64,000 bases of DNA from Toxonevra muliebris (GCA_963691655.1 OY829326.1:54243776-54307775), one strand, 5' to 3'; shown: positions 32,635 to 44,930, counted from the stretch's first letter. Program-made: numbers and translations. The notes: generated by a model not told the origin, from the sequence alone.

Positions 32635-35600
32635 ATATAAATTTTAGCCCGTTTTTCCTGCTCTACTGTCTGGAATCAGTTCAGGCACGTACAAAGCTAA
32701 ATATGTCTTTCATCACGGCTCTTTTAATTTTTCGGGTATTTGTCTAGTCACACAAAATATGATCTGTAGTTTTTATTGCTTCTATACCAAATCGATATTC
32801 TGTCCTTTCCCTCTATTGAGGTTATAAATTTCTTCTTTAAAAGGGACTGACCAATCTCTTGAATTCTGAGGCTTTCCAATATCACTTATATGGAAACAGT
32901 TTATTCCATAACAGGGCCCTGAGACAATCAATCTAGCTTTAAGCCCAGTTCAGACTAATTCATAAATTTTTTTCGTTATAAATTGTAAAGAAGGCGGGTG
33001 CATATTTTACCCCTCTTTGAGCTATAGAGTGCAAAAAATGTTTGAATATTCATCTATTGAAATTAAAAAAACTCCACAACTTTCTTCAGAGAGACTATTG
33101 TGAACTTTGGTTTATAACTCGAAAAAAATTCATTTATCTTTTACTATTTGATAAGATAAAAAAAAAAAAACGATATTAGGTGAATGGACCCTATGATGTG
33201 CAAATGAGTCGATATGAATGAATATGCGGAAAAATATAGATGAAAAATTTCAAATGTCAAAATGAAAAAATTTGCATTAATAGCAAAACAATTTCGCCCT
33301 ATGGCAATTCGATTACATTACAATACAATATTCGATATGATTCGTTTTGCTTCGATCTTAGTAGTAGATATTTTGGTGGTGTGAAAAGTTCAATTTTTAT
33401 GTATGTATGTAGATATATCCATATGTATAAATATTTCTGCATATGAAATCATTTTTTCTCTGACTATGTAAATGAAAGATTTTCCACATACGCTTGCGCT
33501 TTACTTGAGCAGAATAAAAGTGCAAATTCATGTGCATATCTACAATTGGAATACCCTGAAAAAAAAAAGAATTGGTCAATTGCTGAACTAGTCCAATACT
33601 AATTCACACGCAACCAGGTTAAGATTCATGACTTGATTGATCATGATTGTATAAAAGAGTAGTTGATGTTGTTAGAAATATTTGTCAGCAATGCCTGAAC
33701 ACTGACTATACGCTGATAACCAGAAACTAATTATATTGAACCACTTTAAAACTAGTATTCTAAAGCGATATTAATATCAGGCTCTAGATTTTTCTTAAAA
33801 CCGCTATACAAACTAAGAAAACGTAAAGAATCTAACAATTTTTTCAGGAATACGAAACGAAAAGTGAAATAATTATTCCGACAAGGAAACTCCAGACGAG
33901 GTAAATAGGTCGATAAGAAAGTTTTCCAATCAAATAACTTATTATTGTTCCTTTTATCATTCCGTTCTGCATCTCTGGTTTCGATAGTTTCGATAAATTA
34001 TTGCTTTCCTAAAGTGCAATCACATTCATTCGGTTTAAGTAACAGTGGACTATTCTTATAATGTCTCATTTTACTTGTTTCTTTCTTCTACAAATATATT
34101 GATGTAAGACTAGAAGCTTTGATCTATATGTGTTAGTCTAAATGCATGGGTCTTTTAAACCCGCAATTATTTGCAGGGTATTTTGTGCGCCCATAATTGT
34201 GTGCGTCATCATCGTTCTCATAAAGCAAGCCAAGAAGTAGTAGGGTGCTTATGTTTGACTATTCATAGCCACTCAAAGGCACAATGCCATAATGGTAGCA
34301 GCAATAGTTAGTATTGATAGAGGTAGTAATATTAGTAGTAGTGCTAGTAGTAGTAAAAATGGTAGTATAAGTAGTAAGCAAAGCTCCCTGCTGCTGCTGC
34401 TTGCCAAACTTAGAATCTTCAAATCATCATAATGATGATGGTGCATACCTATGATGGAGAAGAAGAAAAAGAAGCAAGTGGTAGAATAAGTAGAAGAAGC
34501 AGATCCTCACTTGCCTTCCTCATATTCATACTCAAATATGCCACTTTATTATTATTATTGTTTGAATATGTGTGTGTGTGTGTGTGTGTCGTGCTTTGTT
34601 TGTTTATTTACTTATAAAAATGTTTGTTTAGTGAAATGGTAAACATTCGCACACATTAAAGTCAAGTGCTTTCAATGACAATACAAATGCAACAGCAATT
34701 GCACTACTAAATTTAAGTATTTTTTCAGAATCTTATACTAAAGAAAAATATTGCATTAAGAAAAGAAAAATTATTTTCGTAATTTTATCAAAAATTATTT
34801 ATCGAATTACCACCAGAATTGCCATCATCAGCAACGCTACTTTATACATACAAACATTGCCATTTTTGCTATTGATATTTTATGACTCTATTACGAAATG
34901 TTCACCTAGTGGGGGAAAAAGTTTAATTCCTGCAGTAGCTGTAAAAAGGAAAAATATTAAAAAATCAACATATCTATAAAAATCATTAGAAATATAAAAA
35001 AAATGACAAATCCATAATAAAAAAATGTATAGTTTATGTTCAGTCATATACGAATGTGAGATTTTGCAGACCAAAAACATTATAAGAGTGGTATTCAAAG
35101 AGAGATCCAGATTGACTTCAAAGCCTGAGTTCCTGTACTACATGACAGCGCAGGAGTCCAAAAATAAAGCTCAATGGAATGAACCAAGAACTGTCCAACG
35201 ATGATTTAGAAAACATTTATGACTAACTAGGATTGTGTAGGTTATACACCGAATTTTTTACACTGTTATGTAGACAAAGTGTCGATAACATGTAAACAAA
35301 ACTTATAATATTTTTCTACGCTTAGGAACGTCATTGTCGATATCTACATATGACATCAGATAACCACGTCTGATTTTTGAAACCAGAAATATTAAAGAAA
35401 TAAAGAATAAAAATGAAATTTTTAATATTTTCATAACATTGTTTTCAAATAATTATAAAATTTTTTTTTTTTGTACTTTTCATTTTTCTGCGCCGGATTT
35501 TAATTAGTCGATCATATTTATTGTGATGATTATCGGAGCGACACGAAGCGACATAAAAAGTAGTGATTAAAGTATTCTAACTAAGAAAAATATATGATAA
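32635..35600. other. Long non-coding stretch with AGT and GT microsatellites
   Basis: Contains AGT-trinucleotide sequence at 34310-34375, a GT tract at 34568-34590 and a GATGATGATG stretch near 34430. No gene or transposon recognised. Confidence 0.5.
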
Positions 35601-36486
35601 CACGGTGCGACAGTAAAAAATACCTGTAGGTCTTGTCGAGTAAAACAAGAGTCTGTACTTGAAATTTTCCAAAATCTTGATTTACCGTTAAAAACCCGGT
35701 TTTGAGTACCTTTGGGCACTTATAAGCCTGTAACTTGGTTGATTATCAACAGATTTTCAGTTTCTTACCAGTTTTAAAAAAAATACCTTCTTTTCAGATA
35801 ACCTGGGCCAGTTCAGCGATGAACAAGCCCAGGGCCAGTTCAGCGATGAACAAGTCCAACATTTTCACCAAGAAATTGCTACAATTGAAGGAAAAAATAA
35901 AATAAAAATTATTTCAGAATATTGTTGGTCACTTCAATGAGAAACTGATGGTGCTAAATTTTAAAACAATAACTGTTAATCACACATTTTTGAGTTGAAT
36001 GGCCAAAAACTGTATTTTTGCAAAAATGTTGTTTTCATAAAAAGTTTAATAACTCAGTTAATTACTTACCGATTTTTAAAAACAAACTTGCGTTTTACTC
36101 CTTAATAAACGTTAGAATATATCCATAAACAGTATAGCTTCTTTATAAAATAGTGTGTACAAACACCGTCAAAGTTGAGAAAAGGCGAAAAAAGTGAAAA
36201 AAAAAATTGTGTTTGCTAGACAAATAGACACAAATTCCTCAAGTCTTCAAAAATAAAATATATATTGTTCGAAAGGTTCTTTTTTCTAAAACCGGTAAGA
36301 AACTGTAAATCTATTGATAATCAACCAAGTTACAGGCTTATAAGTGCCCAAAGGTACGATAAATCAAGATTTTGGGGGTATTTGGAAAATTTCAAGTACA
36401 GACTCTTGTTTTACTCGACAAGACCTACAAAAAAAATAGTATGACTTCCCAGATATTTCTACTTCACTAAATTTTGTAGCACTGTG
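35601..36486. mobile_element. Foldback-like element with long inverted arms (886 bp)
   Basis: Arms of about 170 bp (roughly 35625-35790 and 36275-36435) are inverted copies: GTAGGTCTTGTCGAGTAAAA, CAAGAGTCTGTACTTGAAAT, TTGGTTGATTATCAA and AAACTG occur in both. Outer ends may be CACGGTGCGACA and, inverted, CACAGTGCTACA. A 27-bp period tandem duplication (GGGCCAGTTCAGCGATGAAC twice) lies at 35805-35854. No coding region was found and the target duplication is unclear. Confidence 0.75.
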
Positions 36487-36770
36487 TAATATACTGGAAT
36501 CTGCATTATAATACCAAACGAAACGGCGACCTAGAAGGGTTTAGATTTTTACAATGATAGGTCGCAAAGGGCAGATCTTTGCTGCGGAGTTTCTTCTGTA
36601 TTTGAACTTGTGTTTAGTATGCATTAATTTGCCACCTACAAAATTCTTGAGAATGTTTCCTAGGCAGAGGAATTTTTCAAACAATTATTACTTACTTCTT
36701 GGAATAGAGTTTTCTGTTTTGCCAACCGACGATGCAACCAGAACCATTAACGATTAACGATTAAGCGTTT

Positions 36771-36905
36771 ACGCTCATTATCATCTTCTGACGTAATATC
36801 TAAGGGTGATGCCGGAAAAAATATCCATATAGACGAGAGGTGGTTTTAGTGTGAGAATGTCTTGCCCGGACAGGCGTTTCTATGCTTTGCTCCTCATAAA
36901 AAAGC
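36771..36905 (-). repeat. Retrotransposon 3'-UTR fragment
   Basis: Homologous to 63575-63690: both contain ACGTAATA, CTAA-GGTG, GACGAGAGGTGGTTTTAG and GTGAGAATGTC followed by GCTTTSCTCCTC. The longer copy ends in an (AACCT)n tail on the minus strand, so this is probably the 3' untranslated part of the same LINE family. Confidence 0.6.
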
Positions 36906-37319
36906 AGTAAGTTAGTAAGAGTTACCACTATTTTATGACTAAGTAGATTTTGATAGGTTTCTAGTTATAGCGAACCATTTGCTACAAAACAGATGACCGC
37001 CCTCTCCCACAGTTGATATTTTGAACCCCTATACTGTGGCTTGTTTACAGCTTCATTGCTTAGTTTTGTTCTTACCGGGAAAAGAGGCCTTCCCAGCAGC
37101 AAAGGCACCATACTTGCGGTAGTCAAATTATCACTAAGATAAGCTAAGCTAAGCCCTATCATTGCAAGAAGATTTCAAACCTTGAGGAGCAACAGTACTA
37201 AACAAATCCAATAGGAGTTCAGGAAGTGTTTCAGAAGGATTTTGTGTCGCTGTATCTCTTCGGGTTATTTAAAAAAAATACCCTCATTATATTAGACAGG
37301 ATCGAAATACATGTTACTT
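36906..37319. other. Non-coding stretch
   Basis: A 65-codon minus-strand frame (36965-37162) lies just upstream of the 3'-UTR fragment but matches no retrotransposon domain I know. Nothing else recognised. Confidence 0.4.
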
Positions 37320-38103
37320 TTGTAACCCCCCTTATGATAGCGTCTTTTGAGAAGAGGTGGTAATTATAAGATGTTTGGCATCATTTTTTTTTTCAACGTA
37401 CCCCTTTTCCATTCTCATTTTTAGTTTCATACATTTTTTTATAAACTTTTGCTCCGAAGCCTCCTTTGGAATAGTTTTTGGATTAAGTTAAGGGCACAAA
37501 ATTTCAACAAAATCGGGAAGTTTATGCATGGTGTTCTAATACTTGGAAAAATTCAACTTTTCCCTGATTTTTGCTGCCCCCTTTGAAACATTTTTTCGAT
37601 CATAATAGAAGCCAAAAATTAATTTTCTGTCTTATAAAACCCAAGTGTACAAGATTTCAACAAAATCTGTCGGCCCATAGATGCTGCTCTAGTATAAGAA
37701 GAAAATTTCCTCGATTTTTCTAACCTTTGCTTCGGATCTTTCTTTTGGAATATTTTTTAAATAAAAATAAAATTACTTCTTGGCACAGAAAACATTCAAA
37801 GAAAAATACTACGCCAGTAGCATAAATGCATAATTATTAAACTGTTGAAATTTTATGCGCTAGGGTTTTTTGGGCAGAAGAGCTCGTTTTTGGCATCCAT
37901 TTTCGTTCAAAAGATATTCCAAAAGGGCTCCGGATCAGAGGTAATAAAAATGAGGGAAAATTTAAGTCTTATCTTATACTGAAGCGACATCTATGTGCGA
38001 CAGACCGATGTGTTAAAGTTTTGCACATCAGGTTTTTATAGTGCTAAAAAAATAATTTATGGCCTTTATTTTAAAAAAGTGAAATTTTTCCATGTACTGG
38101 AAC
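37320..38103 (+). repeat. Dispersed repeat Z, copy 2, with degenerate internal units
   Basis: Units of roughly 150-190 bp recur, each with a TTTTGCTCCGAAGCC- or GCTTCGGATC-like word, TTTGGAATATTTTTT and AAGATTTCAACAAAATC. The first unit matches 30520-30700. Related sequence continues beyond the hAT-like insertion at 39157-39260 (GCCGGAGTTTTTTCGACC), so that element inserted into the repeat. Confidence 0.55.
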
Positions 38104-39148
38104 CACGGTTGCCAACCATCCCATTTTCGCCGGGATTGTTCCGTTTTTTTAAAGCTTTGTCCTTGTCCCGTTGTCAAACGCAACGGGACGCAAAATGTCC
38201 AGTTTTTTGACAACTTTATGAAAAAAATAATATTTTTCCTTTTATAGCAGAAACAAGTATCACATTTAATCAACTACATATATGTGGCTGTTCACACGGG
38301 CGCAAGCATGAACGCCTGTCAGAAAGAGCGAGGTAGACAAAATAGGTAGTAAGAACGAGATAGAGACTCGCTTGTCTTTTTCGACCTCTCTGTTTCATAC
38401 AGGCGTTCCTGTTATGGTAATACCCTACTGACTGCATGGCAACGCCGCGCACTCAGCTGTTAATTGCAATTAGATTTGTTTTTCTCCTTTTACCATTTTT
38501 TTCGTTACCATATCTCGTCGTGTAGAATAAAATCCAAGAAATTGAATTTTTACATATGAGAAGTTAAAGTGGTCGTCATTTCCAACAGCAGAAAGAATTT
38601 TAATAAAATTTTTGTAATGGAATGGTCGATTAAAATAATAAATATGAGAACTACTTATTCTTCGACTTGAGTGAAAATTACCCTAAAATCACACCAAAAA
38701 TGAACTTTCAGCACCCAGTAAGTCTGAAAGCGAATCCATTGAAAAAAAAGAAGCTTCAAAAAAGTTTTTCTCTTAGCGTTAGAGCAACTGTGATAGAGAT
38801 TACGTGTTCTTTTAAGTTTTTTTATTTGCATTAAAATATACTTCTATTTTGTGTGTACATTAACACATCATTAGAACTTAATGGGTTAAAGTATGATATA
38901 TATGTATGTAGCTCGGCTCAGCTGAAACAATAGTTAAGGAAATATTTGTCCGTAAGTAGAACTATATTTCCATAAGAAAAACAAATAAATGGGATTTTGG
39001 CATTCATGTATTATCACTGTCCAGTGTTGCTTGGGATTCATCGACTTTTTAAAGACTGACTCAGTGAAACACCCTTTCCCTCCGGCCAGTAATTTTTACA
39101 TCAAGTCCTGTCCCATTTTCAAAGATCGAAAAGTTGACAACCCTGACG
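38104..39148. mobile_element. hAT-like element with 8-bp TSD ACTGGAAC
   Basis: Left end CACGGTTGCCAACCATCCC and inverted right end CAGGGTTGTCAACTTTTC. ACTGGAAC occurs at 38096-38103 and again at 39149-39156, three bases beyond the CCCTG end. The 8-bp direct repeat and the TIR style fit hAT. CCCGTTGTC and CCCATTTTC words near the ends resemble subterminal repeats. No transposase recognised. A GTGGCTGTTC-type MITE copy is nested at 38284-38410. Confidence 0.7.
38284..38410. mobile_element. GTGGCTGTTC MITE, copy 2, right-truncated
   Basis: Matches copy 1 (2283-2449) from the left end GTGGCTGTTCACACGGGCGC through the AGGTAGACAAAATAGGTAGT interior to the CAGGCGTTC word, then diverges, losing the right TIR. 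Nested inside a hAT-like element. Confidence 0.72.
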
Positions 39149-39260
39149 ACTGGAACGCCATCTATGGACCTTCTGATTTGTTGAAATTTTTTGTGCCGGA
39201 GTTTTTTCGACCAAGGAACCTATTTTTGGCCCCTATTTTGATATAAAAAAATATTTTAAA

Positions 39261-41679
39261 GTTGGAGCATAAGTTAGTAAAATACAAAGATACGTTAAAA
39301 AAAATATTATAGCAAACATCTTGTATTTACCACTTTAAAAATCATGATCAACGAAAATCGAAAATTAATTTAAAACACTTGGGCAATGCCCATCTGATTT
39401 TAAACTATTGTGCTTCTACACCATCAGCCCCCATTAACCCCTTTCCCTCCACTTTGTGTTTTTTTTACAGAAAACCGGTTGAGCAAAGTAACAAACCTTT
39501 TGGGGGGAAGTATTCCTTATTAACCCTGGAAGGGCATGCTTCATCGAATCGACGACGCTTGTTTACGTTTTACAATTTTTATTTCTAAGTAAGTGTTTGT
39601 AAATATTTAATTTATGAATAAATGTTAATAAAAACGAATGCCCATTGCTGTTTTTCTATATGATAAATTAACCAAATAATGCAAAACAATAAACTTTCAA
39701 AGTTATAAGTGTATAGATCATGTGTATGATCACTTTGAGTAATGCCGTCGTCGTTTAGACGAAGCATGACCTTTACGTATAAAAAATATGCACGTACTTC
39801 CAGCGTTAAGAAATTTATTTTTTAGGCTGGGCTTCAAAAGACAAAAATTTTATTTGAATTTTTTCTATTCTCTTCTTCAGTCCCGCTCTTATGAATATCT
39901 TGGCAGGATTTGTAAATAAGTGTAGTTTTTTAGAGTTATTGAAAAAAAAAAAACGCCCCTAGTTCAAACATGTTAGAAAGATATAGATTGTAGCTTTCAA
40001 AATTTGTATCGTAATTTTCCCTTCATTCAAGATTGTTTGAGGGAGAAATGTTCTTTCTACTGTAACGTCATAATTACGGTCACAATACGTTCTAGAGTTT
40101 TGCGAATCTGACGATAAACAAAAAAAAGCCCGTTGGCCAAAAATAGCTAATCTACATTAACCCGATCCAATAATTTCTTGAAAAGAATTTTTAATATCTC
40201 TAAAGTTCTACAAGTGTCTAATATTCTACACAAACATAACATGCTGACATGCTGTTGATGATGCGCTAACCTTCAGTTGTAGGGTGTATTCAAAATACAC
40301 TCAAAATATGCAAGCAAGCGACAAAAAACTATTTTAAATTAGAACTTGAAACTACTCACGTTTTGCAATTTTTCTTTTTATTGTGGAATACCAATTTGAA
40401 GTGCTTGAAACAAAAACAAAAAACAAAACAAAAAAAAAGAAGCAAAACCAATGAAACTGAAGCACCATCATCATCAGTAACAACAACAAAAATAATAACA
40501 ACAGCAACAGGAACGGCAGCAGCAAGAAGTAACAACAAGTAGCCAACAATAATATAATCATCAACATTATTGTCAACGTCATGACGCGTCATCATCATCA
40601 TCATCTGCATATTGAGGAAGAAAGAAGAAGGAGGCAAGCAACTTGGAGGTGGTGATGTTGGCGGTAGTATTGTTGGTGTTTGTTGCTGTTGCTGGTATTG
40701 TTGGTGGCAATCAAAGCTAAAACATTCCAAAATATTCAACAAGACAATCAACCATTGAGTATGTGCTGAAGATGTCACCCACTCTTCAATATTTCTGTTG
40801 CTTTTGTTGATGCTCGATCTTTTCTTCATTTTTGTTTATAAACAATTTTTGCAATTGGCAGCAACAAAAGCACCAACAACAATGAAAACAAAACCTTATA
40901 TTGGCAATAACTAAGAAAAAAGGGAAAAACAAAAAAACAAAAAAAAAAAAAACAATTCGCTTACAGTTAAATGATTTTGGATGCAATGCTCTTAACTAAC
41001 GTTTGTTGTTTTTATTGTTTCTGTTGTTGTTGTTGTTACTGTAGTAGATACGTGACTATGAATAAATTATATTTGAAATAAATGAAAAAAGATTTTGCAA
41101 ATGTGCCAGATTTTTGTCAAAACCTGTAGTCTGCAAAACATACATATATATATATATATCTACGTGTATGTGTGAGTGTGTATTTCGTTGTGTTTAATGA
41201 GTGTGTATGTGTGTTCGCGGAGGTCATAAATGACATAATTTTCGCCTGAATGATAAATAAATATAAAGTAGTGCAATTGAATTGAATTGTTATTCATTGC
41301 AATTTGAATATCAACATTTAATTAAGATATTCGAAAGAATAATTCAAAGCAATATAAATTTATGATACTTTTCGTCAGAAGATATTTTCAGCCGATTGTT
41401 ATGAAACGGTGGTTAGAGGAAAGGAATAGAAAAGGTATAGAAATAGAGTCAGTTCATTTTGCAAAAGTTTTTTATGATTTCCTATAAAATAACGACTGAA
41501 AAAACTGTGCCTTGTGAGTCCTTTGATTTTGGATTTGTACACCCAATGCTAAAAACTTATACTGAGACTTTGTTCTCTTTAATTTTGATCTAAGGTGGCA
41601 ATAGGTTTCGAGAAATACGAGAAAAATCTGATTGACCTATTTCATTTCCAATCAAAGTCGATTAACTACCGAGAACTGT
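39261..41679. other. Non-coding stretch with long low-complexity tracts
   Basis: A- and CAA/GAAG-rich sequence at 40405-40960 creates overlapping minus-strand frames up to 157 codons; these are low-complexity artefacts. An AT/GT microsatellite lies at 41140-41215. No gene recognised. Confidence 0.5.
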
Positions 41680-41950
41680 AGCAGTTTAACGATAACACAT
41701 TGCAAAAAATTTTCAACTTTTGTCTTATGCGAGAGATTTTCCAACGGTTTTATAGTAATTTGGTTTCGCTTATCACGACTGCGTCCTCAGTTTTTCTCCA
41801 TCACATCTAGTTTTCCAACAATATGTACCTGAAGTCGGAAAAATGGGGTCTTCAGGAGCTGTTAAGAATTTTTTTTTATTTCAACAAATACGAATTTGAT
41901 GTCTGAAGCAAAGTTGTTAAGCACAAAAAGATAAACAATTTTTATGTATA
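41680..41950 (-). repeat. Dispersed repeat Y, copy 2 (inverted)
   Basis: Reverse complement of the repeat at 11452-11703. Shared words are listed there. About three quarters of positions look identical by eye, with indels. Confidence 0.7.
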
Positions 41951-42334
41951 CCTTTTCCTCCATGTCTTACCCTTCCTCTTGAAAATGGGATTTTTAGCCC
42001 CCTTTTTCAATAAATGACCGATAAAACAGAAACCGTTGAGAAAACTATTTTACTGTTTTCGGAGAAAATGTTTCTTGCTAAAAATTATAGGGGGTCCCAC
42101 AACATCGGAATAACCTTTGAGGTACACTTTTTCAAGAATAATGTGAAAACCGAATTTTTAGCATTACAATCGACCCACTCACACTACCTAAGTAAATAAT
42201 GGAATCGTTTGTTGTTGTAATTATATTTGGCTTCCATGTGAAACCAAGAAAAATTTTAAAAAAAATTGATTTAAAAAAAAAATTTTTTGACCGTGGTTCA
42301 ATCCCAAGTGGAGACAACAAAAATTTTTTTTTTT

Positions 42335-42715
42335 TGCTTTTTTGGAATTGAACTAAAATGGAATCAATTTCTTTCGAGGAATCATTCCAACTAAATTGGA
42401 ATTTAATTCCAAAAAAGTAATTGATTACACTTAAATAATAAATTCCTTTCATTTCAATTAAATACATTTTCAATTCTTCTAAGGAACTGATATATTTTTA
42501 ATTACAAAATACAATTCCTTGCAATGGAATCGAAAATTTTTTCAATTCCATTACCTAGGAGTTTAAAAATTTTAATTACCGATTGCAATTCCTTGTAATG
42601 GAATTGAAAAATTTATCAATTCCATTACTAATTAATTGAAAACATTAAAGTACCAATTACAATTCCTTGTAATTGGAATGGAGATGGAATTTAATTCCTA
42701 AAGGAATAATTATAA
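42335..42715. repeat. GGAATT/AATTCC-rich array
   Basis: Roughly 70-bp units repeat three times in the right half: ATTCCTTGYAATGGAATYGA, then TCAATTCCATTAC. The left half has irregular TGGAATT and AATTCCAA words. Each unit is itself partly palindromic around GGAATT/AATTCC. Confidence 0.65.
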
Positions 42716-43508
42716 CCCAACTCTGGCTGTTGTGCCATAATAGTAGTAGTAGTAGTGAAAGTTGTTACTAGGTAAAAGTTCCTGTGTGTTAGTTATCGAT
42801 AATTGTAGATAACACCTGGACTTATCGGTAAGTTATCGACAATTTTCTTACAATATTTCCATCCTTATTTGAAAAAATTTTCGATACAGTTTTTTTAATT
42901 TTTATACATTGATTTTAGAGTTATATTGTGGATGGGTAAGTATTTTCAGTGCTTGAAGGTGTAGTTTTTCAATGCAAATACATAGTTTTTTAAGTAATTT
43001 GAATAAATTCGTTTTCAAAATTTGTTCGAAAATGTTAACCAGTGACTTAGGGTAATGGAGGTTACCGATTTGATTTGCGTATTAACTAAAAAAAATTTCG
43101 GGCAAAGCTGGGCATCGATTTTTTTTATGTATTATGTTATTAAAAATCTAATTATGTTCTTTCAGATAATTTTTTATTTATTTTATGGCGTTAAAAAAAA
43201 ATAGTACGTAATTGTTGCAGTTTGGCTCAGAAAATCATTTTGATGGTCATTCCTGCTTTAAAATTTATAGTATAAATAAATAACCACGATTTTTTCTATA
43301 TTTTGAAAAAATCAAGTGACCGACTTTGCCTCAGAAAATCCGAATTGAACATTTTTTAAGTTTGAATTCAAAATTTTCTAAAGAGCAATTTATAAAAATT
43401 AGTTGAATACTTTTTACTGTTTTGTTAGTACAAAATTTCCATTTTTACTTCTTTCGGGCTTAGTTAAGACTTTGAAGTAAGCAGAAAATAAATTTTCCAA
43501 TAAATAAC
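42716..43508. other. Non-coding stretch with TATCGATA-like words
   Basis: TATCGATA at 42794-42801 and a nearby repeat of GTTATCGAYAATT (42793-42847) resemble the DREF-binding core known in Drosophila promoters. A single perfect site is weak evidence. No gene follows within the visible sequence. Confidence 0.3.
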
Positions 43509-44930
43509 ACTATGCAACAATTTGAGGGTCAATGTCTCGGGACAAAACCAAACCAATCTCAAACGATAGTATTTGACCTCAGTATCAAAAAGCTTCAATT
43601 CCTTTTTGCTCCACTACGTCACAATTTTTTTTACAGTGGTTTGAAATTTTTATTTTTTTGGTCAAAAACAAAATCAAGCAATGAGAAAAATCATATAAAA
43701 AATGTTATTTAAAGTGGTTCTTGTCTTTGGTGACCTATATCTAAGTTTTCCGAGGAATATTTCCTAAGAACATTTTAACCCTCTAACTCCCACAAAAATG
43801 AGTAATTTTAGGCTCTTTTCTTAAAAACTCTTTAAAAGCTAGGTTTCGAAGGAGGTGAAGGGTTAACATTTTCCAGAAATATTCGCTAAGGGCCACCGAA
43901 GACAATTAGTCTCTAGGAGTTAAAGGTAACACATAAAAAACGAAACTAAATGTTAAGAAATTTATTTGTAAACATATATTGCAACGTGCGATACTAAGTA
44001 TGATTATTAATCTATACATTTATTAGTGTAAGCTACAATTTTATTCCAGGAGATCCAGAATTGCTACGTTATCATATTATATATCGATTTAAAGAGCTTG
44101 ATGAGTAGGTTAACCGATTTCAGATTTAAAATCGGTTAAGCCAATTCCAAAATATTAGCGTCGGAAGTTTTTTAAAATTCGCTCATTGAACAAAGCACTG
44201 CATTCATCGTTGAAAAAATCATTGCTTAATGAATAAATAAATGAGAGAGAGAAAACATGAGTAACGGCATTTCTCAGAATTATCTATCGAATTATCTGCA
44301 TACACAAATAACAAAACAAACACCAACGAGTAGTTTGTGTTCTCTTTTGTTATTTGTTTTTTCATAAAGAGATTTCTTGAGCAAAAATAATAGCCCCAGT
44401 TACTGGGGCCTTACCGACTAGTATCTTTGTAATACATATGTGCTGTATATATGGAACGTAGAAACCTTTGGCAGCAGAGAATCATTTAATGATAATAACG
44501 GTGCGGTAGTCTTTAACTCCTAGAGACTACTTGTCTTTGGTGGCAATTAGTGAAATTTTTTGGAGAATATTTTTGTGGAATGTTTTAACCCTTCACCTCC
44601 CCTTAAACCCAGTTTTCAAAAAGTTTTTAAGAAAAGGGCCCAAAATGACCCATTTTTGTGGGAGTTAGAGGGTTAAAAAGTTCTAAGGAAATAATCCTTG
44701 AAAAATTTAAATATAGGTTGCTGAAGACAAAAACCAAATTAAATAAAATTTTTTTCATGATTTTTCTCATTGTTTGATTTTGTTTTTGACCAAAAAAATA
44801 AAAATTTCAAACCACTGTAAAATTGTGACGTAGTGGAGCAAAAAAGGATTGGGGCTTTTGTTACTGAGGTCAAATACTATTGTGTGAGATTGGTTTGGTT
44901 TTGTCCCCAAAATATGTGTTGTACTGTATA
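43509..44930. mobile_element. Foldback-like element with arms of about 420 bp
   Basis: The left arm (about 43509-43925) and right arm (about 44505-44930) are inverted copies. Both hold GACAAAACCAAACCAATCTC, TATTTGACCTCAGTA, GCTCCACTACGTCACAATTT, TTTTTGGTCAAAAACAAAAT, TAACCCTCTAACTCCCACAA and CTCTAGGAGTTAAAG in mirrored order. The central part contains a separate dispersed repeat (X) at 44022-44422. Arm divergence is modest. No transposase was found. The true ends may be CACTATGCAACA and, inverted, CAGTACAACA. Confidence 0.8.
44022..44422 (+). repeat. Dispersed repeat X, copy 1
   Basis: Homologous, in inverted orientation, to 57521-57855. Shared blocks run from TTTATTAGTGTAA through AAATCGGTTAAGCCAATTCC, TTTAAAATTCGCTCATTGAA and the AACAAATAAC hairpin to CAGTTACTGGGGCC and ACCGACTAGT. 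It contains a GCCCCAGTTACTGGGGC palindrome and sits between the arms of the foldback-like element. Confidence 0.75.

Noticed and set aside
40356..40986. Overlapping minus-strand frames of up to 157 codons rich in V, L, F and C
   Set aside because: They are produced by CAA, CAT and GAAG low-complexity tracts. Neighbouring frames are equally open and none shows a domain.
42285..42325. GTGGTTCAATCCC as a tRNA or SINE box B
   Set aside because: No box A and no cloverleaf pairing around it.
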